39,836 nt of DNA. It comes from a virus. The notes beneath the pieces were generated by a model. That model did not search any database and was not told the origin of the DNA. It saw nothing but the letters and a program-made list of their open reading frames with translations. The DNA is taken from IMG/VR virus record IMGVR_UViG_3300006735_000074, positions 1-39,836 of that record, one strand, 5' to 3'. This document shows, piece after piece, positions 18,371 to 27,526 of the stretch (position 1 is the stretch's first letter; each line of letters starts with the position of its first letter). Position numbers and translations under genes: made by a program.

Positions 18371-21300
18371 TGACGGTATATCGTAAGCAGTTATACCCCG
18401 CCAAAGTTCAGCCATTGGCTGCGAGTGATGGTTATCCTGCTAGTGGTTACTTTGCTATGCACATTACTTATCCTGATACTGAATATTCAGATGCAGTTAC
18501 TGATTGGGAATACGGAGAGAATACAAACGACCAATGGAAACAAGGATTGACCGTTCTTATTCGTACACCAATAGCAACATCAAGCGTACCTGCTGAAGAT
18601 ACTAACGTCATAGTAGTTGATTTGAAACAAGCCGCTACTGATGATACAAATAGCAAAACATACAATCTTGGTACTGAAGAAGCAACAAGGTTGATTGCAG
18701 CCAAGATAAACAGCCGTAGGGTCAAACAGGTAGGAGAACATAGCGTAACACGATACTTACGAGCAAGGTACGTTAGAATGTCAGGAAAGCCTACACATAC
18801 AGGTACTGCTACGATTGCTAAGGCAGCACAAACTTTGCGAGTTCAATGGGATGGGGCTTACAAACATGGTTATCCTTCTGATTTGCCCCAAACAGGCACA
18901 TTATCCTATACTGATGGAGATCATACAGGATTGTCTTTATCTTATACTGCAATAACTGCATTTAGAAGAGGGCCGAAAATGAACTCGGCAAGAAGAATAG
19001 CAGATCAAACCTCATTTGCTGATTTTACAATCACAGGTGATACTCTTGAGAATCTAATAAATCAGGTAGGAAATAGTTATCCCGATACTCTTTCAAGCGC
19101 AACAATCACAATTGCAGGTGAACCTGCGAAACACACCATTGTATTATCGTGGGAAGCAACAACACCTAACTCAGCAGGTGGTTATTGGGCTGCTGCTAAC
19201 GGTAGCCCTGTAATTCAAGGTCTTGGAACATCTATCCCAATATGGAAACTAACAGCAAAACCGATGGATGGCGGCAACATGAGCCTACCTGCAACAAACT
19301 ACGATTCAAGAGGTTCTACGGCTATTGCCCATACTACGGGGCATGGGTATGTTCGATTTAGTGTAGAAGGACTTAATTCATGCAACATGGCAGATATGCC
19401 ACCACCTGACTATACAGTAACCTCGCCATCTATTGCCGCTATTACCGAAGCGAACCCCGATACCCCTGCTTCAGGTGCAACAGGGGTTGTGAAACTTGCT
19501 GAATTAGAATATGGTACTACCTTGAATGCATCAGCAGGAGATATGTTTCACTTGAAGAGTGGATATAGGGCAACTGCAACAGCCGATTCTAACAATATGG
19601 TAACATATAGTCGAGATGAATTATCTAATTTGACATATGGTACTAACTTTTTGACGAAAGGAATTGACGGTACGGGCGATATTAATGTTCCTCGACCCAT
19701 ATTCTCGGCTAAGACTCTCAATAGTTCTCGTGTGAAGGGGCTACAAATCAGTAATGAGCATATGGTATTTGATGACATTCAGACAACAGATGATGCGGGG
19801 AACATATTAACTCTAACAGGAGACTCACCTTTGGGTGTGGTAATCAAAGATTTCACAGTTCAAAATACAAGAGAGAATCCTAAAACAGGTGAAGAAATCA
19901 CAGGCCCATCATCCCCCGATGGCAAATTAGAACCTAATTTGAGACTAGAATTACCCAACCCAAAGAAGATACCGGGAGAAATTTTCGTTAGAAGCGGCCA
20001 TGATCGTGTTCAAGCGTGGTCTAACATGACATGGGGGCTAGGTGGCCTAACAGCCCCTGACCCTCGTTCTAGCGGTGTTTTAGAGGCATCAGGGGGTGCT
20101 TCGCAGTTTGACACCCATGACCGTATGCTAATTTTCCATTGTAAGAGGCTATTGCATCCCGATATGGCTACGAAACAGGGTCTGACCCCCCACACTACCG
20201 CAGGGGCTGTTCCTAGCGGCTCTACACGCCTCTATGCGGCTCATAGGATAACAGACCACGCTGAGAGGGGTTCGGTGCTTACACAGACGAACAACGGCAC
20301 AGCAACGGGCTATCCCTTCCCTCACCATAGGATTCGCTTTGGTAGGCAAGGGCATTCATTCGTTACCCCAATGACTCAAAGAGGTACGCCTAATGCTATG
20401 AGAAGGCAATTACATAGAAGTCATGGTTCATCGTATTCCTTGCTTTTTGAAGCAGAAACGGAACATAAGCACTTTGGATTCGGTTCGGGCAAGACCTCTA
20501 ATTCTGCATCCGTCTTTGAGTTAGATACGCTTGAAGTTAAGGATGAATCCAATTACGAAGCCAATGGTTCGTTCTCATCTGAGGGCTTGCCGTTGTCAGA
20601 AATGGATGGATTTAGAATCCCTGACATAAGAACAAACAACAGTATCACCCAAAACAGCAGTTTTGACTATCTTATTGCACCCGGACAGGAACATACAGCA
20701 ACAACAGGTGCAGGTCATTTAGTAAGAACAGGCACTTTGAGTCGTACAACCACTACAAATTCAGGCCCAACTAGGCTTACTTTGACCTCTAATTTGACGG
20801 GTGGAAGCCGTTATAACACCGCAAGTGAGTTTTTGGTGAACGGATTTATCCTCGGAGACTATTCTTTGTCAGGAAGTAGGCCATTTGCCCCAATAATTAG
20901 CGAAGGATCTGCTGCTTATTTCGTGTCAGGATTGGAAGAAGGGGTCTTAGTACCCCGTTCAGGAACAGAATTGGCAACTGTTCCTCCACTTCTTTGCCAC
21001 GACCCTGAATATCTAAATATGGCCGTTACAACGCCCAACGCTGATGGTATAACCGCTACTTTTGGTGATTTTGCACTACTAAAAAAGGAAAATACAGGTA
21101 CAGGTTGTGTACCGGATGCCTTCTTGTGCAATTGGCTTGCTGAGTATAGCCACCCTGCACTACTTGGAACAAGCCGAGAACACTTCATGACCTTCCGATA
21201 TAGAGAGGCGGGGATGCCTCGTGCCTACAACTACCCCCCAACAAAGGGGTTGTTCCTTCGTAACCACTCTAACCCCTCTAGTGCAGGTGTGGCAATTGCT

Positions 21301-24300
21301 GCCGAACCCTTTGAAAGAATATATGTAAATCAATGGTTACAGAATTATGGGTACAATGGATTGAACGCAGGTGGGCATGGGAATATAGTCGGTCTTAAGT
21401 CAGCCAACGCTGTTCTTATGGGTCATACTACTGTTAGAGAGCCGCAGGGTACTATGAGACTACCTACCGAGTATGAGAATATAAGACATACAAGGGGTGA
21501 AGGTATAGGTGATAGTATCAACCCTGAGAAACTAAGTGGTACTATATCCTATGATGTGGACAATGATAGTGTTTCTTTCACGAAATATATTACAACTCTT
21601 GATAATATGGTCGGATATGATTACGGTAGGAGACTACCTGTAAGAGCATGGGGATTCAGAACAGGATCTGATGCCCTAGATATGTTAGCGGGCGACCCAA
21701 ATGAGAATACTAGCGCACAACAACCGATATATGGGAAAGGTCGTTTTGACGGGGGTATTCACGATTCAATGAATAAATTGCCAAATGCAACTACACACGG
21801 AGACTCTTGGGCATTCCCCGCAGATTACAACGGTGTGGAAAGAACCACGCCAATTGGTGTAATTCTTACAGACCATACAGCAGAAGCCACACCATTTGCT
21901 AGTATCGTTAGAAGAAGTAATTCAAGACCTTTGCAATCTGAGCAAAAAATAGGTATTGGTTTAACTCTTGGACATGAATCATTAGGATTAGTAAAACCTA
22001 CGGCTATGTCAGCAGGTAATTGGGAATCAAAGATTGACCCCAATGCTGCATCTACATTACCGTTAAAGGCCATACCAATGAATAAAGGTTCAGATCCATT
22101 TATTGATTTGACACAATATACGGGTTCATCTTCATACGCTCAGGCCAATTCTCAATCAGCAGTAAGTTCTACTCAATTTGGTGTTAGTGGCGTATTCTAT
22201 CATCTTAGAGGCAATGCTTTGCATACCAACGCATCTGCAATAGACCATTCCAATACATCAAATGTTCACTATCCTACAAGTGGTTGGGGAATAGGTACAC
22301 ATTCCAATTCAACAATTACAAGTCTATTACCTATACCTCTATCTGAAGTATCAGACCATAGACAAGTGCAATCAAGAACCGAACCAAGATTAGGATTTGT
22401 CATTGAAACAGAAAATGAGCGTCAGACAAATAAGAACATAGAATATGCGATTACATCTACTAAAGCGGCATCCTTGCATAGCGATTTAATCTTAGGGCAA
22501 CATTTCCCTGTAATGCCATCATGGACTGTAAACACAAAATTTACTACACATAACATGACAATCAATCCGAGTAGTCCAACAAGTCAATCTATATCTAATC
22601 CTTACACTTTGCCAACATGGAGTCCTGATTCAAAAACAGATAAAGGAGATGGCGGGCAGGGTGTTGCCTCTCTTGCAATATCAAACGCAGGTACAGGGTA
22701 TGCAGCAGGTAATCTAACTGCAACAGGTGGTGGTAGCGATGGTTCAGGATTTTCAGGAACATATACTATAAATCCTCTAGGTAACATAACTGCGTTTAAT
22801 ATAACAGGTGGTACGATTAACGGTACGGGTTTAAGTAATAGCGGGGGTAATGGTACATGGACTACAAATGGTGGTGGCGGGTCTAATGCAGCAGGTACGT
22901 TCAGTTACATAAAAGGTCAAAATGGTTTTGAAATTTCAGCAACAGCAGTAACTAATCAAGGAACAGGATATACCTCGCAACCCGAACCACTAATTGCAAA
23001 CATTGGCGGCCAACCCGTAGATACGGGCGGTTTAGGGTTCACTTTTACAATCAATACGGCCACCGGCACAATAGCAGCAGTTAGCATTACTAACTCAGGA
23101 ACAGGATATACTTCTGCGCCTACTATTGTAATGTCCAATGCCGGTTCTAGTGGAGTAGTAACCGCAACCTTAGTTACTGTATCAAATTCGCCACCAATAA
23201 TAGCAGCAAAGACTCATGCTAAGGATATATGGTCTGTTAGAGGATCAGCAGATTTGCCACCGTGGGGTGGCACATACATATTGCGTAAGACATACTTGAA
23301 TAGATTAGAACACGGCTCGTTATCTACTGAAGTAGAGGGAACAAGCGGCAATGCAACAACATCAAACCAAAGAAGAAAACAAATTGATTACTTCGTTAGA
23401 CCTGTTCGCCCGCTTAAGTTGTATGGCTTTGCATCAGACTTATTGCAAGATGGTTGGTTAGCAGGTGCAAGATCATCAACAGGCGATTCAAACTTTGAAT
23501 ATCAACCATTTACAAGAGACAACAGATATGGTGTATTTGAGGCTAATTTAGAAGAAACACTAGGGAATACTAATTTTGTTACAACAGCAGAAGGGGCATT
23601 TAGTATTGCATATCCTGATGCAAATGAGCATGATGTAACCTATCATTTAATGCCAAGTGCATCTATGTTACAATTCTTCAAATCAGATGCTGCAAGAAAA
23701 ACTATTGATGGTAACTTCAATCCTGAAATTGAACCAAGATACTCTCAAACTACACATCCGGGTGGTGGAGAAATAATTAACCAATCACAAGTAAAATACA
23801 CCGCTAACGGTACAGGCATAGGGGGAGACTTTGTTAAACATACAACCCCTGAAGGTATATCCTATACTCAAATGAATACATCTATGAGGCTATTCCCTCA
23901 ATTCAAAGTAGCAGATCATTTCAGCACCAACATAGTGCTTGAAGATGCAAGCCTTTTGCCATCAGCAGGAACACTATTCTTAGTAGGTAAAAGAGAAATA
24001 CACTATACAGGCAAAACCAAAAACAAACTTACAGGTGTTACTAACAGCACAGGGGTTAGTGATTTAACAGGAGAAATTTTAAGATACTATTCTAACAATG
24101 CATCTGATTCAGGCACACCATCTACTTTAGCAGATATACGACCTTTGACTATACCTCATTTAATTGCACCTACATTCGTAGATAATACAATTACATTATC
24201 CAAACAAGTGTCTGCACTATGGAATAGATATGATGTTACACAAGATGCTGTAAAGCAAACGACTCTCTCATATAGAGGGTTGTTAGAATATGACCCTACC

Positions 24301-25614
24301 GACTTTATGATGATTAATCAAAGTCCAATGATAATAGAAAATGGTAAAACAACAGCAAGAATCAAAACATCTAATTCTAGTATTAGAGAATTAAGATTCG
24401 ATGGAAAAGAATTGACAAGTAGTTATTTCCCCCCATATCTGTTTGATTCACAAGGATTCAATCTTAGAATAGCAGGACTAGATAAAGAAGAACAATCGTC
24501 ATCATTACTATTTCGTAATATCACTTCGGATAGTATTGTAGATGCGGGATTGAAAGAAGGAGACATATTGATGGGTCAGAAAGGGTTTGTAGGCATAAGA
24601 ACAAGTGATGCTGCTTTGATGTTACTAAATGATAGCGGTTCAGAATTAGCAGGATTCAATGTTACGCCTAGCAATTCATTGTTAGCAAAAGATAGAGAAG
24701 TCTCATCAACAATAGATGCTCATCCTTCTTTGAGATTAATTAACGATCACTCATCTATATTTACTGCTAGGAAAACTAGAGGATTGAACATTATGGAAAT
24801 TATTCGCAATCTTACCCAAATTGACGGAAAACAATTAGTAAATGAAAAGAATGGGTCTTTAGTATATTCATCGCCATTATTCATTAACAGAGGTTCTAAC
24901 TTAGGATTGGGAAGTGGAATACAAAGTGTTAGTGCAAGTAAAATGTATGATTCTCCAAATGAAATAGTGGTAGTAGGAGATTCTATGGCTGCTAATGAAA
25001 GAGTATTTGTTGTTGTGAAAGACTTAGAAAAAATGAAATTAAATGCTAATAAAGGTTCAGAAAGTAACTTAGTAAGGACATTGAGACAAGAGATACCGGG
25101 CTTGAAAACAAACAACGAAGCATTAAAGTTAGCAAAATCAATATTGTCTCGTGCTGAAAACGGTGCGCCTTTGATTAATATTAATGGTGCTTTGAAAGCA
25201 TCAACTATACAGCCCGGAGAAATAGTTACATTGAATCTACCAACTCACGGTATAACAGGAGAATTTGTTGTTTTTGAAGCAGAACACGATTATTCTAATT
25301 TGACAAGTAACTTTGTTATAGCGCAATATGACAAAGGAATTGAAGGTTTAATTTCAGACATACAAGCAATATCAGGTAATAGCCAACCATTAGATGAACA
25401 AGCAGGAAATGTAGTAGATATTGCAGAAATCTCACTTAGTAGCAAAGTTGAAATTGTAGCAGTTCATAGGATATATGTTCGTAATGTAAACAATGTCGGA
25501 TTTATTATTGGGGCGAAACACACTAATGGGATGGGTAAGATAGGGGTTCGTGATGGTAACAAGCGGGCAAGGCAGATTGGTACTAGCAAAGGGATATTCT
25601 ACGAGGTGAAATGA
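18364..25614 (+). CDS. Giant tail hub protein with PDZ-like and GTGY repeat parts
   Basis: This 2416-residue protein begins at ATG 18364, overlapping the previous stop. The first about 1400 residues are unrecognised beta-rich sequence. Residues about 1433-1602 hold three Gly-rich repeats (SNAGTGYAAGNLTATGGG, TNQGTGYTSQPEP, TNSGTGYTSAPTIVMSNAG), a motif common in phage tail proteins. Residues about 2026-2086 look like a PDZ domain (FRNITSDSIVDAGLKEGDIL, then a Gly turn and a closing helix). Residues about 2139-2336 resemble the C-terminal part of phage tail hub proteins of the gp27/D/XkdQ type, ending LKASTIQPGEIVTLNLPTHG and a final strand-helix YDKGIEGLISDIQA. The likely role is central hub of the baseplate that closes the tube tip. 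The DNA around 20000-21300 is visibly richer in GC than its surroundings. Confidence 0.6.
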   Translation: MVMTVYRKQLYPAKVQPLAASDGYPASGYFAMHITYPDTEYSDAVTDWEYGENTNDQWKQGLTVLIRTPIATSSVPAEDTNVIVVDLKQAATDDTNSKTYNLGTEEATRLIAAKINSRRVKQVGEHSVTRYLRARYVRMSGKPTHTGTATIAKAAQTLRVQWDGAYKHGYPSDLPQTGTLSYTDGDHTGLSLSYTAITAFRRGPKMNSARRIADQTSFADFTITGDTLENLINQVGNSYPDTLSSATITIAGEPAKHTIVLSWEATTPNSAGGYWAAANGSPVIQGLGTSIPIWKLTAKPMDGGNMSLPATNYDSRGSTAIAHTTGHGYVRFSVEGLNSCNMADMPPPDYTVTSPSIAAITEANPDTPASGATGVVKLAELEYGTTLNASAGDMFHLKSGYRATATADSNNMVTYSRDELSNLTYGTNFLTKGIDGTGDINVPRPIFSAKTLNSSRVKGLQISNEHMVFDDIQTTDDAGNILTLTGDSPLGVVIKDFTVQNTRENPKTGEEITGPSSPDGKLEPNLRLELPNPKKIPGEIFVRSGHDRVQAWSNMTWGLGGLTAPDPRSSGVLEASGGASQFDTHDRMLIFHCKRLLHPDMATKQGLTPHTTAGAVPSGSTRLYAAHRITDHAERGSVLTQTNNGTATGYPFPHHRIRFGRQGHSFVTPMTQRGTPNAMRRQLHRSHGSSYSLLFEAETEHKHFGFGSGKTSNSASVFELDTLEVKDESNYEANGSFSSEGLPLSEMDGFRIPDIRTNNSITQNSSFDYLIAPGQEHTATTGAGHLVRTGTLSRTTTTNSGPTRLTLTSNLTGGSRYNTASEFLVNGFILGDYSLSGSRPFAPIISEGSAAYFVSGLEEGVLVPRSGTELATVPPLLCHDPEYLNMAVTTPNADGITATFGDFALLKKENTGTGCVPDAFLCNWLAEYSHPALLGTSREHFMTFRYREAGMPRAYNYPPTKGLFLRNHSNPSSAGVAIAAEPFERIYVNQWLQNYGYNGLNAGGHGNIVGLKSANAVLMGHTTVREPQGTMRLPTEYENIRHTRGEGIGDSINPEKLSGTISYDVDNDSVSFTKYITTLDNMVGYDYGRRLPVRAWGFRTGSDALDMLAGDPNENTSAQQPIYGKGRFDGGIHDSMNKLPNATTHGDSWAFPADYNGVERTTPIGVILTDHTAEATPFASIVRRSNSRPLQSEQKIGIGLTLGHESLGLVKPTAMSAGNWESKIDPNAASTLPLKAIPMNKGSDPFIDLTQYTGSSSYAQANSQSAVSSTQFGVSGVFYHLRGNALHTNASAIDHSNTSNVHYPTSGWGIGTHSNSTITSLLPIPLSEVSDHRQVQSRTEPRLGFVIETENERQTNKNIEYAITSTKAASLHSDLILGQHFPVMPSWTVNTKFTTHNMTINPSSPTSQSISNPYTLPTWSPDSKTDKGDGGQGVASLAISNAGTGYAAGNLTATGGGSDGSGFSGTYTINPLGNITAFNITGGTINGTGLSNSGGNGTWTTNGGGGSNAAGTFSYIKGQNGFEISATAVTNQGTGYTSQPEPLIANIGGQPVDTGGLGFTFTINTATGTIAAVSITNSGTGYTSAPTIVMSNAGSSGVVTATLVTVSNSPPIIAAKTHAKDIWSVRGSADLPPWGGTYILRKTYLNRLEHGSLSTEVEGTSGNATTSNQRRKQIDYFVRPVRPLKLYGFASDLLQDGWLAGARSSTGDSNFEYQPFTRDNRYGVFEANLEETLGNTNFVTTAEGAFSIAYPDANEHDVTYHLMPSASMLQFFKSDAARKTIDGNFNPEIEPRYSQTTHPGGGEIINQSQVKYTANGTGIGGDFVKHTTPEGISYTQMNTSMRLFPQFKVADHFSTNIVLEDASLLPSAGTLFLVGKREIHYTGKTKNKLTGVTNSTGVSDLTGEILRYYSNNASDSGTPSTLADIRPLTIPHLIAPTFVDNTITLSKQVSALWNRYDVTQDAVKQTTLSYRGLLEYDPTDFMMINQSPMIIENGKTTARIKTSNSSIRELRFDGKELTSSYFPPYLFDSQGFNLRIAGLDKEEQSSSLLFRNITSDSIVDAGLKEGDILMGQKGFVGIRTSDAALMLLNDSGSELAGFNVTPSNSLLAKDREVSSTIDAHPSLRLINDHSSIFTARKTRGLNIMEIIRNLTQIDGKQLVNEKNGSLVYSSPLFINRGSNLGLGSGIQSVSASKMYDSPNEIVVVGDSMAANERVFVVVKDLEKMKLNANKGSESNLVRTLRQEIPGLKTNNEALKLAKSILSRAENGAPLININGALKASTIQPGEIVTLNLPTHGITGEFVVFEAEHDYSNLTSNFVIAQYDKGIEGLISDIQAISGNSQPLDEQAGNVVDIAEISLSSKVEIVAVHRIYVRNVNNVGFIIGAKHTNGMGKIGVRDGNKRARQIGTSKGIFYEVK
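22660..23170 (+). repeat. GTGY-type glycine-rich protein repeats
   Basis: Three copies of an N-x-G-T-G-Y motif, each followed by a short beta segment, lie inside the hub gene. The last two copies (NQGTGYTSQP and NSGTGYTSAP) are nearly the same. Confidence 0.7.
25603..25609 (+). promoter_or_regulatory. Shine-Dalgarno GAGGTGA deciding the start of the 25614 gene
   Basis: GAGGTGA ends one base before the ATG at 25611 and four bases before the adjacent in-frame ATG at 25614. The second ATG has the more usual spacing. Confidence 0.55.
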
Positions 25615-25955
25615 TGCCGGTTCTTGATTCATTAAAAGCGGCACTAACCGATCATCTATCCACATTAGTTACACGAATGACTCTTGGCTCAAGTGGAGGA
25701 GATGCTTCAAGTAGAGATGGTGGGGCAGGTACGCCTCAGATTACAGTATCACCTCAAGTTACAAAGGTAGATGATAGAACAGTAGCAGTAACTGCTAGTT
25801 TCAATACACAACAAACATCATCTGAAACAATTAAGGAAATTGCGTTGCATGGGGATACTGCATTAGATACTCCTGCATACCGAGCAACATTTTTACCACT
25901 TACTAAAGACGGCACAAACGAAATCCGTGTTGATGTATTAATGGAGATTAGATAG
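25611..25955 (+). CDS. Small baseplate / fibre-base protein
   Basis: This about 113-residue protein overlaps the hub gene stop (ATGA). A helical start (VLDSLKAALTDHLSTLVTRM) leads to a short Gly/Ser/Asp loop (LGSSGGDASSRDGGAGTP). A beta domain with the pattern SSETIKEIALHGDTALDTPA, then YRATFLPLTKDGTNEIRVDV, follows. This last part resembles the small domain that many phage tail fibres and baseplate adaptors use to state a new item is added to a growing list and to bind the fibre (the E-(I/V)-(A/G)-(L/I) ... F-x-P-(I/L)-x-K-x-x-x-x-(E/D)-(I/L) motif). It is probably the fibre attachment protein for the next gene. Confidence is moderate because the motif is short. Confidence 0.55.
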   Translation: MMPVLDSLKAALTDHLSTLVTRMTLGSSGGDASSRDGGAGTPQITVSPQVTKVDDRTVAVTASFNTQQTSSETIKEIALHGDTALDTPAYRATFLPLTKDGTNEIRVDVLMEIR

Positions 25956-25956
25956 T

Positions 25957-27066
25957 ATGGCAGGAATAGGTCAAGGACATGAAACAGCAAGTGCATCGCA
26001 TCAAACAGATGGGTTGAGAGATACAGATGTATTATCAAGCCCTACATTAACTAACTTTAATGAAAGAGCATTGATGAATGGTGTTGTACCTATTACTACA
26101 AACAAATATAGTGATACAGCAAGAAACACTCAAACCACATTGAATTGTGCTTGTTCTATATCTAGCAATCAATCTATTGTCATAGCAGCAGGTACTATAC
26201 TTGTTGATGGTATGTTCTATTCAATAAGTGAACAAACAATAAATGTTACAAGCAATTCTAATGCTTCGACAGGGGTATATCGTTTACATAGTGGAAATGC
26301 ACCATCTTTATCAGGAACAAATGAAGCAATATTGTTAGTATATTTCGACCCATTAGTAACGGGCAAAATTGGTTTTACATATGGTTCAAACCAAGACGTT
26401 TCAGGGGGGGCATATCCTCAAAGCCCATCAGGTCATTTAGTGAGGCAGACTATCGTATTAGCATCTGCAAGATTACATTACAGCAGTAATGAGATAAGAA
26501 TAGCATCTCTTGAAGATAAGAGAGTATTCGTAAGACCCGGCCCTATGCCCCTATCTTCTCTAATTGATGCTTCGGGTAATGCAACAATGCCTACTAATAC
26601 ATTCATTTCAGGAGATGCAACTGCGAGTTTACCAATTACAGATTTAGGATTTTTGTTTGCTCGTGATCCTGTTGGGCTTGGTTCATATGCAGACGGTAGA
26701 GGTGGTACACATCTTTTCTATCAATCTGATTTAAGGATTAATCAATCGGGAATGGGGGGGGCTTATCAGATAACTCCAACTCACAGGCAATCTATCAAAA
26801 CAGATACATATACGGGTTCTCAAAAAGACATTACATTAGCATACACGCCTTTAGAATCTCAAGATGAAGCAACTACAAGAATGATGGATGTAGTGATGTA
26901 TAAATCAGGCACACCTAGATTTATTGCGGTTCTAATACAAGGTTTAGACTATACAGTATCAGATAATGTTGTAACGGTGAATGGAAGTCTAGGATATACA
27001 GGCACACCAACTCATGTCAAAATCACATACACTCATGCAGGTCATACAGGTGATGTCTCCCCATGA
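25957..27066 (+). CDS. Probable distal tail fibre / receptor-binding protein
   Basis: This 369-residue protein begins one base after the previous stop. The N-terminal half (FNERALMNGVVPITTNKYSD, IAAGTILVDGMFYSISEQT, YRLHSGNAPSLSGTNEAILL) resembles the start of phage fibre or baseplate wedge proteins, which list default and optional parts. The second half contains a beta region with aromatic residues (GGTHLFYQSDLRINQSG) and ends in two Ig- or fibronectin-like strands (YTVSDNVVTVNGSLGYTG, HVKITYTHAGHTGDVSP). No enzymatic motif or S74 domain is visible. It follows the small baseplate protein, so it is likely the peripheral fibre. The receptor cannot be judged from sequence. Confidence 0.55.
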   Translation: MAGIGQGHETASASHQTDGLRDTDVLSSPTLTNFNERALMNGVVPITTNKYSDTARNTQTTLNCACSISSNQSIVIAAGTILVDGMFYSISEQTINVTSNSNASTGVYRLHSGNAPSLSGTNEAILLVYFDPLVTGKIGFTYGSNQDVSGGAYPQSPSGHLVRQTIVLASARLHYSSNEIRIASLEDKRVFVRPGPMPLSSLIDASGNATMPTNTFISGDATASLPITDLGFLFARDPVGLGSYADGRGGTHLFYQSDLRINQSGMGGAYQITPTHRQSIKTDTYTGSQKDITLAYTPLESQDEATTRMMDVVMYKSGTPRFIAVLIQGLDYTVSDNVVTVNGSLGYTGTPTHVKITYTHAGHTGDVSP

Positions 27067-27248
27067 AGCATTATCGAGATAAGATTAGTCAAGACTGTCC
27101 TAAATGCAAACATAGAATTCTTGCTATTCGTATCAACGGTTTCTATGCCGGTTCACGAGATAGAATCTTTTTATGGGAATGTCCTTTGTGTTCATTTGTA
27201 TGGAAGAAGGCAAAACCTCGCCTCAAACCTATGAAGGTGGAACAATGA
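27063..27248 (+). CDS. Zinc-ribbon protein, 61 residues
   Basis: The ATG at 27063 overlaps the previous stop (ATGA) and has GGTGATG seven bases upstream. Two CxxC pairs, CPKC (residues 12-15) and CPLC (about 40-43), are set in beta-like sequence with an aromatic after the second pair (CSFVWKKAKPRLK). This is the zinc-ribbon pattern of transcription-type C4 ribbons. The C-terminus is basic. It could bind nucleic acid or act as a late regulator. Being the second last gene of the tail operon, it may also be a small virion protein. The partner is unknown. Confidence 0.7.
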   Translation: MKHYRDKISQDCPKCKHRILAIRINGFYAGSRDRIFLWECPLCSFVWKKAKPRLKPMKVEQ

Positions 27249-27496
27249 GTGCTTTTGAAGAAGCATGGGATATTGTTAGATCTGAAGAAAAAGGTAAGTT
27301 TAGAGGATATACTCGCAATACAATAAGCGATAGACCATCCAAACAAAGCAAGGCGAGAGCATGGGGGCAAAGCCGCAAGGTTAAGCGTGGCAGAACACGA
27401 AGAAGATATGCTCGCAATAAGTCAAGAGGGAATGTTAGACCTAAATTGAGAAGGCAATTAGGTGCAGGTCAAGAACGTAAAGAAACAAGCAGATGA
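27245..27496 (+). CDS. Small very basic protein, last gene of tail operon
   Basis: The ATG at 27245 overlaps the zinc-ribbon gene stop (ATGA), and AGGTGG lies about five bases upstream, so this start is preferred over an upstream in-frame ATG at 27173. The protein has 83 residues. The N-terminal 20 are acidic and helical (MSAFEEAWDIVRSEEKGKF). The remaining about 60 are rich in Arg and Lys (SRKVKRGRTRRRYARNKSRG). This suggests binding to DNA or RNA, for example genome condensation in the capsid, or regulation. I do not recognise a family. It ends directly against the last base of the convergent gene. Confidence 0.6.
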   Translation: MSAFEEAWDIVRSEEKGKFRGYTRNTISDRPSKQSKARAWGQSRKVKRGRTRRRYARNKSRGNVRPKLRRQLGAGQERKETSR

Positions 27497-27526
27497 TTAT
27501 TCTTCTTCTTTGATTTCTTTCATGTT
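27497..27526 (+). terminator. Pyrimidine-rich stretch right after the + strand genes
   Basis: The + strand reads ttattcttcttctttgattt and on to ctttc from 27497 on. T-rich runs like this act as archaeal terminators. Here it also encodes the acidic C-terminus of the opposite gene, so the assignment is tentative. Confidence 0.35.

Noticed and set aside
24747-25115. 122-residue minus-strand frame inside the hub gene
   Set aside because: It is antisense to the hub-type domain and its sequence has no domain-like pattern.
27173-27496. Longer start for the basic protein at 27173
   Set aside because: The extra 24 residues overlap the zinc-ribbon gene and have no ribosome binding site; the ATG at 27245 has an AGGTGG site and an ATGA overlap.
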